The notes below the pieces were generated by a model. It worked only from the letters and a program-made list of their open reading frames with translations. It was not told where the DNA came from and made no database searches. DNA of 64,000 nt from an uncultured Mediterraneibacter sp. GTDB taxonomy: Bacteria; Bacillota; Clostridia; Lachnospirales; Lachnospiraceae. The position numbers and the translations under genes are program-made. The stretch lies in assembly GCF_934330165.1 (NCBI RefSeq), contig NZ_CAKRGI010000001.1:62001-126000 (forward strand), given 5' to 3'. This document shows positions 24,658-33,072 of the stretch, one piece after another (positions within the stretch are counted from its first letter, which is position 1; the number at the start of each line of letters is the position of its first letter).

Positions 24658-25878
24658 ATGAAACCACAATCCAAAAATAAAATATCATTCCTTCTATATG
24701 GTTATTTTTTTCTGACCGCATTATTTTATCCAATGCAGTATGTCAGCTTTGACAGCCCTTACTATACAGAATTTACCTTTACAGGTCTTTTTGCCGGCTT
24801 ACTGATCCTCTGGACAGTTCTTGCTTATCACCGCCCGATCCGTCTGACTGACCCTTCTGACCGATGGTTCTGCTGCTGGATTTTGGTACTTTTAGTCCTG
24901 TATAACCTTTTTTCTCTGTATATAAACTTCACACATTCGCGGTGGTTATGGGAACAGTTCAACGTTTCACTGGCAGTCTTATTTTTTATGGTACTTCTGA
25001 TCCGTGGATCAGCTTTCTTCCAGAAAGAACCTATGACAGTTTCTGTGCTGCTGGTTTTGCAGGTTGTAACAACGATTCTTGGTATTATCGTATACTATCT
25101 GGGATACACTTCCGTTTCTTTCATAAACGGCATGGTCATCCCGGTGGCAAAAGATCCGAATTATTACGAGACCCGTTTCAGTTGGATTTATTACCATAAG
25201 AGCCAGTACTGCTTTGTTCTTCTCCTCTTTATTGCTTTCAGCGTGATCTATCGGAAGCATTTTAAGAATAAATGGTTTTTCCCGGTTTCCAATCTTTTTT
25301 TCCTTTTTGGAATCGTGATTTCCCATACATATACTGCTCTTTTTGCTGCTGTACTGATCTATGCGGGACTTGCACTTGACTATATCCGCCCAAAGCTCAG
25401 AACCATCAATAAAAAATATTTTCTTCTCGTGATTCCACCGGTTCTCCTCCTGGCATTTGTAGTCTGGCGTATGAGCCGTGAACGCAATATCTGGTCACTC
25501 GGCAGCCGGACTTATATCTGGTCAGAAGGAATCCGACAGATACTTAAAAATCCGCTGGGAATCGGAACTGAATTTGGTTCTGCCAAATTCTCTGTTCCTG
25601 GAATCTCCTTCCAGGTCTATAACTGCCACAATGTATTTCTGAATGAAATGTGGAGATTTTCTCTGCCGGTAGGATTATTATTCACATTAATTTTTATTAG
25701 CATCCTGATCTACTCTCTGAAAAAGAAATTTTCTTTTCTTAATATCGGAATCTGGATTGCTTTCCTGATCTCTCTGGGAATGGATTATTCTCTTTTAGGC
25801 CGGGAATTTACTCTGACTTTCTTCTACTTTTATATGATCTTTTTCTTTCCTGCAGCAAGGAAAAGGATTTCTGGATAA
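24658..25878 (+). CDS. Wzy-like polysaccharide polymerase / O-antigen ligase family protein
   Basis: The 406-aa protein has about ten to eleven hydrophobic segments and a larger extracytoplasmic loop near residues 270-330 containing SLGSRTYIWSEGIRQILKNP and GIGTEFGSA, the kind of Arg-containing pattern seen in Wzy and WaaL proteins. It probably polymerises or ligates lipid-linked repeat units outside the membrane. I start it at the ATG at 24658, which has an AAAGGAG site; an upstream in-frame TTG at 24598 falls in the promoter. It is the only plus-strand gene in the glycan island, divergent from the initiator and convergent with the VanW gene. Confidence 0.85.
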   Translation: MKPQSKNKISFLLYGYFFLTALFYPMQYVSFDSPYYTEFTFTGLFAGLLILWTVLAYHRPIRLTDPSDRWFCCWILVLLVLYNLFSLYINFTHSRWLWEQFNVSLAVLFFMVLLIRGSAFFQKEPMTVSVLLVLQVVTTILGIIVYYLGYTSVSFINGMVIPVAKDPNYYETRFSWIYYHKSQYCFVLLLFIAFSVIYRKHFKNKWFFPVSNLFFLFGIVISHTYTALFAAVLIYAGLALDYIRPKLRTINKKYFLLVIPPVLLLAFVVWRMSRERNIWSLGSRTYIWSEGIRQILKNPLGIGTEFGSAKFSVPGISFQVYNCHNVFLNEMWRFSLPVGLLFTLIFISILIYSLKKKFSFLNIGIWIAFLISLGMDYSLLGREFTLTFFYFYMIFFFPAARKRISG

Positions 25879-25885
25879 GGATTGC

Positions 25886-25921
25886 AAAAAGGTATCGGAA
25901 TTTCAACTCCGATACCTTTTT
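25886..25921. terminator. Bidirectional terminator between convergent genes
   Basis: A perfect 14-bp inverted repeat (25886-25899 with 25908-25921) begins with AAAAA and ends with TTTTT, so both strands give a stem followed by a U tract. It stops the plus-strand polymerase and the minus-strand VanW transcript. Confidence 0.9.
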
Positions 25922-25941
25922 CTTTCCTCTTTTTTCTCTGC

Positions 25942-28143
25942 CTATCTTGAATAATAGGAGGAAGGAAGCTGCTCTGTCTTTACAACTTGCCCGTTTTTAA
26001 TATACTTACGATATGCCACAGCACTTCTGCTTCCGGTCTTCCATGACACAATGTCTACTGAATCAAACCAGTCCGACTGGATTCCCCATACTTCAGCATA
26101 AAGTGTATTTCCGCTCACGTATGTTACAAGTTTCACAGCATAATTGTAATCATTTCTGATCTTCAGATCAGACGATCCATAATTGACCATCGCATCCTGT
26201 CCGATCGGCACATAGGTAGACGGTACAGAATGATTCCTTCTCTGCACGATCGTAAGCCCTGCTCTCAATGCCGCTCCGTACAGCGTTGTACTTGCCTGAC
26301 AGATTCCGCCTCCATAACCTACTCCACCTACAACTCCACCCGGAAGGTAACCCTGTGCCTTTCCACATGGTCCTGCTACGTCAAAGAAGGAGAGCGTCTG
26401 TCCCGGTTGGATCGTAACCTGGTTAAAGGAAAGCAATGCTTTTGACATATTATATGTACCATTATAATTATTGGTTGAAATGGTAGAAAATACAGAGATA
26501 CGTCTTGGACTGTTCATCAGCCTGCCATAACTATCAAATCTATATGTCACTCCATTGATCGTTGCCGTACCGTTTGTAACCAAATGTCCATAGCTGTTGT
26601 AATAGTAACGATAACCATCCTTATTTCTCCAGCCTGTATACATCTTTCCACTGTCCGTGAGATAATACCAGTTTCCACCGATCTTTAAGCCTTTATTTCT
26701 GGCAAGCTTTCCATCAGCCTGATAATAGTACTTTCCATCAGCTTTTGCCCGCCAGTAATCTTTCTTCATATCACCTGCAGCATCAAAATAATACCAATCA
26801 CTTCCATCTTTTACACCATCATCAAATGCCTGTCGGCCTAATGGAGTAAAACCGATCACTTTTCCATTCTCGGTCTTCAGTCCCCGGTATGCTGCTCCGT
26901 TGCTCTGGAAAATATAACGATATTTGCCAATCTTCATATCCTGGTTCATCACCAGGTGACCGTCCTCGTCATAATAATACCAGTCAGCACCCTTCTGGCG
27001 GAACTGAGATTCATAACGTCTGCCATTTCCATCCAGATAATACCAGCAGCCATCGAGTTCCATACCAGTATTGAGAAGCAGATGACCCTGACCATTATAA
27101 TAATAGCGGCTGCCATCTTTTTCTCTCCAGTCTTCACGTAACATCTTTCCATCTTTCTGGAAATAGTACCAGTAACCACTCAGCTTTTTCCCTGTATCTG
27201 TCAGGCAGAATCCCTGCTGGTCATAATAATACAGTCCGTCCTCCCCAACATACCATCCTGTATAAACTGCACCGCTTCCTGTAAATTTATAATGCTTTCC
27301 ATTGATATCCAGTTCACAATTTGTCACCAGATATCCATTTTCATCATAATAATACTGCATATTGTTCTTCTGACGGAACTGAGCCGTATATCTTCTTCCG
27401 CTTCCATCGACATAATACCAGTGACCGTCCAGCTCAATTCCACGGTTCGTTACTAAATGAGCTGCTTCATCATAATAGTAATAATTGCCTGCCTTCTCTC
27501 TCCAGCCTGAGCTTAACAGCTTTCCATCTTTCTGGAAATAACACCAGTAGCCATTCAGCTGCATTCCTGCATCTTCTGCCCGGCTGCCGTCTGCCTGATA
27601 ATAATATGTATCTGTGCCGTCTGTATACAAGCCTGTATAAGCTGCACCACTTTCGGTAAATTTATAGTGCTTTCCATTGATGTCCAACTCCTCGTTCAGT
27701 ACGAGATGTCCTTCCCCGTCATAGTAGAAGCTCTGTCCGTTCTTTTGCCTGAAACTATTCTGCATCATCACACCATCAGCATCAAAATAGTACCAGTAAC
27801 CATCCAGACTGTATCCGGCATTTCTTAAATCCTTACCCTCCTGATAATAGTGGATTCCATCGGACTCTTCCACCCAGCCATTTTTCTCTTCCGTTATTCC
27901 GCTATTTTCTGAACTTTCCTCTGGATCTATCACGTCTTCTGTACTTTTCTCTGAATCCGTTACGTCTGCCTCATGTTCATTTTCCTGCTGTATAGCTGCT
28001 GCACTTTCCGTCTCTGCATTCTTCTCTTCCACAAAGCTTTCTGCCACATCATCTGCTGAATTATCCATCGCATAAGAAGTCACCATCCCAGACAGGGAGA
28101 GAACAAATGTCAGCCCCAGGGCTGTCAGCCATTTCTTTTTCAT
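25942..28143 (-). CDS. Secreted VanW-domain protein with cell-wall-binding repeats
   Basis: A signal peptide (MKKKWLTALGLTFVLSLSGM, about 1-27) is followed by an acidic region (about 28-80), then an array of about 20-residue repeats of the type GYWYYFDADGVM / SWREKDGSRYYYNGQGHL that fills most of the protein. These are choline-binding/glucan-binding-like wall repeats. The last roughly 160 residues are a VanW domain (SIEFSTISTN-like FSTISTNNYNGTYNMSKAL, GVGYGGGICQASTTLYGAAL, RNHSVPSTYVPIGQDA). The function of VanW domains is not settled. I start at the ATG at 28143 with a GGAAGGGAC site; an upstream in-frame start would put 18 extra residues before the signal peptide. Its array closely resembles that of the protein at 40228. 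Confidence 0.9.
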   Translation of the reverse strand: MKKKWLTALGLTFVLSLSGMVTSYAMDNSADDVAESFVEEKNAETESAAAIQQENEHEADVTDSEKSTEDVIDPEESSENSGITEEKNGWVEESDGIHYYQEGKDLRNAGYSLDGYWYYFDADGVMMQNSFRQKNGQSFYYDGEGHLVLNEELDINGKHYKFTESGAAYTGLYTDGTDTYYYQADGSRAEDAGMQLNGYWCYFQKDGKLLSSGWREKAGNYYYYDEAAHLVTNRGIELDGHWYYVDGSGRRYTAQFRQKNNMQYYYDENGYLVTNCELDINGKHYKFTGSGAVYTGWYVGEDGLYYYDQQGFCLTDTGKKLSGYWYYFQKDGKMLREDWREKDGSRYYYNGQGHLLLNTGMELDGCWYYLDGNGRRYESQFRQKGADWYYYDEDGHLVMNQDMKIGKYRYIFQSNGAAYRGLKTENGKVIGFTPLGRQAFDDGVKDGSDWYYFDAAGDMKKDYWRAKADGKYYYQADGKLARNKGLKIGGNWYYLTDSGKMYTGWRNKDGYRYYYNSYGHLVTNGTATINGVTYRFDSYGRLMNSPRRISVFSTISTNNYNGTYNMSKALLSFNQVTIQPGQTLSFFDVAGPCGKAQGYLPGGVVGGVGYGGGICQASTTLYGAALRAGLTIVQRRNHSVPSTYVPIGQDAMVNYGSSDLKIRNDYNYAVKLVTYVSGNTLYAEVWGIQSDWFDSVDIVSWKTGSRSAVAYRKYIKNGQVVKTEQLPSSYYSR
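26512..27020 (-). repeat. Segment nearly identical to 40609-41120
   Basis: This stretch encodes the last seven or so wall-binding repeats, including the unusual non-repeat insert QSNGAAYRGLKTEN and GFTP.GRQAFDDGV. The same segment with few substitutions occurs in the NlpC/P60 gene about 14 kb away, in the same orientation. It points to recent duplication or gene conversion and could mediate recombination. Confidence 0.85.
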
Positions 28144-28184
28144 AATGTCCCTTCCATCCTTTCCTTTTCTGAAAATCTCATGAC

Positions 28185-28193
28185 AACATTGTA
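28185..28193 (-). promoter_or_regulatory. Possible extended -10 promoter of the VanW gene
   Basis: On the minus strand TACAAT (28188-28193) is preceded by TTGG, giving a TGn extended -10. The -35 region at 17 bp (TGGTCA) is only a partial match. It lies about 45 bases before the chosen start. The rest of 28144-28328 holds the terminator of the next unit. Confidence 0.45.
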
Positions 28194-28287
28194 CCAATAA
28201 ATTCTTTTTCTGACCAGTAAAAAAAGAAAAATTTACTATCTTTTTCCATGTCCTGTATTTTCTACGCTTTTTTATTTTAAACGCACG

Positions 28288-28319
28288 AAAGAGGAGAAAA
28301 CTTTCATTTTCTCCCCTTT
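28288..28319 (-). terminator. Terminator of the ABC-exporter unit
   Basis: Arms 28288-28300 and 28307-28319 (AAAGaGGAGAAAA type) pair with one mismatch around a six-base loop, nine bases after the stop of the flavoprotein gene. The U tract is short. Confidence 0.65.
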
Positions 28320-28328
28320 ACAGTCTGA

Positions 28329-29612
28329 CTAATTATCTTTTAATTTTTCAGCAAGATTTTTAGCAGCGATCATAGAATCTTCCATGGAACAATAAGTCCA
28401 TGCACCATATCTTCCGATCGTATAAATATTTTCATCTGCCAGATCTTTCTTCAGCTCTGTGATCTGAGCGTCTGTCTCTGAATTAATATGCACATAAGCC
28501 GGATCCATTAAAATGGTGGAATGTGCTTCTAATTTTGTCTCTTCGTCAATAATTCCCAGCTTCAGGAGATTCTCAAGTGTCAGTCTTAACTGCTCATCGA
28601 TCATTTCCTGCGTTACAACTGCATCTTTGCTGTATCCGATCTCAATATACATACTGAGCTTGTCCGCATCCAGAATATTATCATAAAATCCGATCCGGTA
28701 AAAATTGATCTTTTTATCCGGGATATAGAACCAGTGTTCTTTCGTATACTTCGATTTTTTATTAAATCCAAGATTGAACACCAGTACTTTATTGTAAGAA
28801 AGTCTGGACTGAAGCTCATGCAGCTTTTCTTCATCAAATAAAGAAAGGAATCGGTTCAGTGGTGACGTATTGATCAGAAATTCATAAGAAATCTCTGATC
28901 CATCATTCAGGATCACCTTTTTGTTCGCTCTGTCAATCTTATCGACCACATGATTCAACAGTACTTTTTCCTTATCCAGCGCATCATACAGGATCTGGAT
29001 AAAAGATCCTGCTCCTGAACGTGGATACAAGAAAGAGTTATTGTAAGAAGTACTGTCCTTGTTCGCCTTCATATTGTCAATGATCGCCGGAATATCCGCA
29101 TAGGGAAAAAATCTTCCCATTGCATCTTTATCCAGAGTGGTCAGATCAACCGCATACAGCTTTTCATTATATGGCTTCAGGAATTTCTCAACGATCGATT
29201 TTCCAAACTTCCCGTACAGCATATCCAGGAAATTATCATACTCCTCTTTTTCCTCTTTATGGAAAAGATCATACAGGCAATCGATAAACTCATTTTTTTC
29301 CAGCTGATGGATATTGGTCTGGAACGGATAATCTACCAGACCGTCCTTATAAATAATCTTAGTATTTTTATCCTTATAGATGATCTCATCCTCATCCACA
29401 CTGTCGATAAACCGCTTTTTAAACTCATCTGTACTGAAATGGAAAAAGTGTCCGGCATAATCCCATACATAATCTTTTTCTTTGATCGTGCGGCAATATC
29501 CACCGACTTCATCTTCCTTCTCTACGATCAGATAATCCCCATCCGCATAATTTGCAAACGTAAGTCCTGATATTCCTGCTCCGATGATCAGATATTTCAC
29601 ATTTCTTTCCAT
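28329..29612 (-). CDS. FAD-dependent amine-oxidase-like / UDP-galactopyranose-mutase-like flavoprotein
   Basis: The 427-aa protein begins with the FAD-binding dinucleotide fold YLIIGAGISGLTFANYADGD and then VEKEDEVGGYCRTIKEKDYV, with WDYAGHFFHFS after it. Many proteins of this protoporphyrinogen-oxidase-like group in glycan clusters resemble UDP-galactopyranose mutase in their N-terminal half. A C-terminal FAD segment (ENIYTIGRYGAWTYCSMEDS) completes the fold. Its reaction is unknown: nucleotide-sugar mutase or oxidoreductase are both possible. It is the last gene of the unit with wecB and the ABC exporter, 12 bases after wecB, with an AAAGGAGCAG site. Confidence 0.8.
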   Translation of the reverse strand: MERNVKYLIIGAGISGLTFANYADGDYLIVEKEDEVGGYCRTIKEKDYVWDYAGHFFHFSTDEFKKRFIDSVDEDEIIYKDKNTKIIYKDGLVDYPFQTNIHQLEKNEFIDCLYDLFHKEEKEEYDNFLDMLYGKFGKSIVEKFLKPYNEKLYAVDLTTLDKDAMGRFFPYADIPAIIDNMKANKDSTSYNNSFLYPRSGAGSFIQILYDALDKEKVLLNHVVDKIDRANKKVILNDGSEISYEFLINTSPLNRFLSLFDEEKLHELQSRLSYNKVLVFNLGFNKKSKYTKEHWFYIPDKKINFYRIGFYDNILDADKLSMYIEIGYSKDAVVTQEMIDEQLRLTLENLLKLGIIDEETKLEAHSTILMDPAYVHINSETDAQITELKKDLADENIYTIGRYGAWTYCSMEDSMIAAKNLAEKLKDN

Positions 29613-29624
29613 AGGGCTGCTCCT

Positions 29625-30740
29625 TTATAATCTGTCTTTAAACTTCTCAATGATCGCATCTGCAATTCTTTCACTTGCATGACCGTCTCCATACGGATTG
29701 CTTGCATGGCTCATTGCATTATATGCCTCTTTATCACTGAGAAGCTTTTTCGTCTCATTATAAATAACTTCCTCATCTGTTCCTGTCAGTTTCAGTGTAC
29801 CGGCTTTAATTCCTTCTGGTCTTTCCGTCGTATCACGCAGGACAAGTACCGGTTTTCCAAGGGATGGAGCCTCCTCCTGGATCCCACCGCTGTCTGTCAT
29901 GATCAGATAACTCTTATTCTGGAAATTATGGAAATCAAATACTTCCAGTGGTTCGATCAGTCGAACTCTGTCGCAGTCATCAAAAACTTCCTTTGCGATC
30001 TGACGTACCTTCGGATTCATATGGATCGGATATACAACTTTCACATCTGCAAATTCATCTACGATTCTTTTAATTGCTCTGAAAATATGGTACATTGGTT
30101 CACCGAGATTTTCTCTTCTATGTGCAGTCAGAAGGATCATCCGGTCATCTCCGATCCAGTCGAAGATTGGATTTTCATAATTTTCATCGACCGTCGTTGC
30201 CATGGCATCGATCGCTGTATTTCCTGTAATGTAGATGTTGTCTTCCTTTTTCCCTTCATTACGGAGATTTGTGGCACTTACCTCTGTCGGAGCAAAATGC
30301 ATATCCGCAAGACAACCTACCATCTGACGGTTCATCTCCTCTGGGAATGGTGAATATTTGTTCCAGGTTCTGAGACCTGCCTCTACATGACCGATTGCGA
30401 TCTGACTGTGATAGGCTGCCAGTGCACCGGCAAATGTAGTTGTTGTATCTCCATGTACAAGTACGATATCCGGTCTTTCTTTCTCCAGCACTTCTCCGAT
30501 ACTTCCAAGTACTCTCTGTACGACCTCATTCAATGTCTGCCCCTGCTTCATAATATCCAGATCGTATTCCGGCACAATATGGAATGTCTCCAGCACCTGA
30601 TCCAGCATCTGACGGTGCTGTGCAGTAACACAGGTGATCTGCTCGATCTCCGGTCTGGATTTTAATTCTTTTACAAGTGGAGCCATTTTAATTGCCTCTG
30701 GTCTGGTTCCAAAAACCGTCATGACTTTTATCTTGCCCAT
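29625..30740 (-). CDS. wecB: UDP-N-acetylglucosamine 2-epimerase, non-hydrolysing
   Basis: WecB/MnaA interconverts UDP-GlcNAc and UDP-ManNAc in the cytoplasm. The 371-aa protein has the full family pattern: VFGTRPEAIKMAPLVKEL, VHGDTTTTFAGALAAY, GHVEAGLRTWNKYSPFPEE, TAHRRENLGEP, and TDSGGIQEEAPSLGKP near residue 285. UDP-ManNAc is the usual donor of TagA-type transferases, one of which is encoded at 22328, and a precursor of other wall sugars. It is within the ABC-exporter unit. A GGAAAG site precedes ATG 30740. Confidence 0.96.
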   Translation of the reverse strand: MGKIKVMTVFGTRPEAIKMAPLVKELKSRPEIEQITCVTAQHRQMLDQVLETFHIVPEYDLDIMKQGQTLNEVVQRVLGSIGEVLEKERPDIVLVHGDTTTTFAGALAAYHSQIAIGHVEAGLRTWNKYSPFPEEMNRQMVGCLADMHFAPTEVSATNLRNEGKKEDNIYITGNTAIDAMATTVDENYENPIFDWIGDDRMILLTAHRRENLGEPMYHIFRAIKRIVDEFADVKVVYPIHMNPKVRQIAKEVFDDCDRVRLIEPLEVFDFHNFQNKSYLIMTDSGGIQEEAPSLGKPVLVLRDTTERPEGIKAGTLKLTGTDEEVIYNETKKLLSDKEAYNAMSHASNPYGDGHASERIADAIIEKFKDRL

Positions 30741-30761
30741 TTTTCTTTCCTCTCTTTTCTT

Positions 30762-32033
30762 TTATCTGTCCAGTTTCTCTACCATTGCATCAAATTTCTT
30801 TGCAACCTCAGCTGCATTAAACTGGTTCATTCCATCCTGATCTACTTCCACTGTATAATTTTCATAGGCGATCAGATACAGATAGTTCTTGATCTCATCT
30901 ACAGAATAAGATACTGTTAATCCATTTACTGCCCGTACAACATCAGCTCCTGCTCCTTCAAACATCGTCATTCCAAAGATCGGGCGGTTTGCTCCGATAT
31001 AATCCGCAAGCTTTGCGGCAAAAAAGATATTCTCATCCAGGATTCCATGCAGGTTCGCATCTACATGCAGCAGCCAGTCACTGTTTCTCATGATAGAAAG
31101 ACTTGTCTTATAATCCACCGGCTTTTTAATCTTCACTACATCAAGCAGTTCATGATCAACAAGATAAACTTTATCATTTGGTGCCATATGTCCATAGAAC
31201 AGTACTTCCAGATGTTCTGCGAGATCCGGATGTTCTTTTTTCAGTGCTGCGATTCCCTTCAAAAACAATCTTGGAGTTCTGGTTGCATCCAGATGTCCGA
31301 TATAAACCATCTGGATCTTATCACTGCTCTTCGGTGCAATTGATGCATCATACAGTTCCGCATCAAAACTATGTGGAAGTACAACTGCCTTCTTTGCGAT
31401 CTCTTTTCCACAGGAACTGAGCATATACTTTTTCTGATATGGATTATTGAAAATGATCTTATCGCAATTGGAGAGAATATTGCGTTCCAGTGTTCTTTCC
31501 TTTTCCAGTGCCTGAAGCGGAGCTTTCTGTCTGTGCTTCCAGATCATATTTTTCATTTCTCTGACCGGAGAGATCATTTCCCGGATTCCCATCTTTCTTA
31601 TATACCGCATCTGTAAAGAATACGGAGACATTGTCTGCATTCCTTTCAGCACAAACGGATTATTGGCAATCGGATCTCCAAACGATGCGATCCAGGTGAT
31701 CCCCGGTTTCATTTTCTTGATCTCAAGTCCGATCTCATGCGACTCAGGCGGCATGGAACGCGTCATAACAATATCATATTCATTCTGATGCTTTCTGAAA
31801 TATTCAACCGCAGCACTCTTCCATGCTTCCAGCGACTCGCCCTGAAGACAGATCTTCCTGACATTCCCGCACTCAGGAAGCTGCTCGTTCTTTCCATAAG
31901 ACCAGGAATCATTACTGTCCTGCATACATACATCATACTGATATTTGGAATTTTTCAATAACTTATAAGTTACAAGCCCCTCTGAAGAATTGATCGGTGG
32001 AAAATACCAACTAATTACTAATATTCTTTTCAT
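30762..32033 (-). CDS. Glycosyltransferase, GT4-like
   Basis: The 423-aa product starts MKRILVISWYFPPINSSEG, the classic N-terminus of GT-B enzymes. It has ITWIASFGDP, NCDKIIFNNPYQKKYML and a donor domain with QMVYIGHLDATRTPRLFLKG, SDWLLHVDANLHG and AAKLADYIGANRPIFG. The donor and linkage are unknown. I start it at ATG 32033, which overlaps the upstream GT2 stop in an ATGA junction with an AAAGGAAG site; the 17 residues further upstream belong to the overlapping frame of the GT2 gene. Confidence 0.85.
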   Translation of the reverse strand: MKRILVISWYFPPINSSEGLVTYKLLKNSKYQYDVCMQDSNDSWSYGKNEQLPECGNVRKICLQGESLEAWKSAAVEYFRKHQNEYDIVMTRSMPPESHEIGLEIKKMKPGITWIASFGDPIANNPFVLKGMQTMSPYSLQMRYIRKMGIREMISPVREMKNMIWKHRQKAPLQALEKERTLERNILSNCDKIIFNNPYQKKYMLSSCGKEIAKKAVVLPHSFDAELYDASIAPKSSDKIQMVYIGHLDATRTPRLFLKGIAALKKEHPDLAEHLEVLFYGHMAPNDKVYLVDHELLDVVKIKKPVDYKTSLSIMRNSDWLLHVDANLHGILDENIFFAAKLADYIGANRPIFGMTMFEGAGADVVRAVNGLTVSYSVDEIKNYLYLIAYENYTVEVDQDGMNQFNAAEVAKKFDAMVEKLDR

Positions 32034-33064
32034 CGTGCGAATCTTCCTTTCACTTTTCTTGCTAATACCATCACTTTGTGCCATTTTGACCCGTCTACTT
32101 TTACAAATTTAAACTGAGTCTCACGGTTATATCTTACATAAGCCATACAGTTCAGACGGTCATAGAGCCTTTTATTTGTCTTTTTCAGATAAGCATCAAA
32201 CTCGCAGATTTCATTATATGCCCGCTTATGATCCTTATCGTATTCGCAATAAATTGAATAATGTGTATTCAATGTATAAGTCAGAATGATCTCAATGTAC
32301 TCTCTCTTATTTGGAGTCAGCTCCTTTTCAATTCCGGTATAATACTCAATCAGCCATTTGATCATCCGCTTATGGTGTTCCTGATTTCTTACGAAATTGT
32401 CCATATTCATACTCTGATCTTTACGACCGATAAAATAGCGGTAAATATCCAGATGATAATAAGCAAATGTATCGACTTTTGTGATCGGCACAATATTGTA
32501 CTGCATATCTACATAAAAAGTCTTTTCAAGCATTTTAAGTCCGGATGCACGCAGAACTTCTGTACGGTAGGTCGTCGTTGCCATCATAAAATATTCTCCG
32601 TGAAGTATATCCAGATCAATCTCATTGAGATTATATTCTTTTCCGTCCTCCAGATCTTTATATTCAAAATATTCAGATTTACCATTGTATACATGCTCTT
32701 TTCTGTAGTCACAGATCACAGCATCTGCCGTCTCTTCTTTTAAACGCTTTACAAATTCGATAAAATCCCCGATATTGACCCAGTCATCACTGTCCAGCAC
32801 TTTGAAATAAGTTCCCTGTGCTTTCTCGATTCCGACATTGATCGTAGAACCATGTCCGCCATTTTCTTTATCTACAAAGACAACTGTCTGCGGATATTTT
32901 TTTTCATAAGCTCTTGCGATGTCAGCCGAGCCATCTTTACTTCCGTCATTCACAACCAGTACTTCTATCTCTTCCAAAACTTCCGGTAACAATAACGAAT
33001 CAAGACATCTTCTGAGATATTTTTCAACGTTATATGTCGGAACTAATACTGTTAATACCTTCAT
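32030..33064 (-). CDS. Family 2 glycosyltransferase
   Basis: This 344-aa GT-A enzyme begins MKVLTVLVPTYNVEKYLRRC. It has VNDGSKDGS near residue 40, ENGGHGSTINVGIEKAQG, the metal-binding DSDDW near residue 94, and a C-terminal half with ARGININE-poor helices and many aromatic residues typical of teichoic-acid and capsule GT2 proteins. Sugar specificity is unknown. A GGAGGAGT site precedes the ATG; it overlaps the next gene by four bases and starts eight bases after the stop of the large transferase upstream. Confidence 0.88.
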   Translation of the reverse strand: MKVLTVLVPTYNVEKYLRRCLDSLLLPEVLEEIEVLVVNDGSKDGSADIARAYEKKYPQTVVFVDKENGGHGSTINVGIEKAQGTYFKVLDSDDWVNIGDFIEFVKRLKEETADAVICDYRKEHVYNGKSEYFEYKDLEDGKEYNLNEIDLDILHGEYFMMATTTYRTEVLRASGLKMLEKTFYVDMQYNIVPITKVDTFAYYHLDIYRYFIGRKDQSMNMDNFVRNQEHHKRMIKWLIEYYTGIEKELTPNKREYIEIILTYTLNTHYSIYCEYDKDHKRAYNEICEFDAYLKKTNKRLYDRLNCMAYVRYNRETQFKFVKVDGSKWHKVMVLARKVKGRFAR

Positions 33065-33072
33065 ATTAATTA

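Noticed and set aside
24473..25941. Invertible promoter or phase-variable cassette around the plus-strand gene
   Set aside because: I looked for flanking inverted repeats or a recombinase gene and saw neither; orientation alone is not evidence of inversion.
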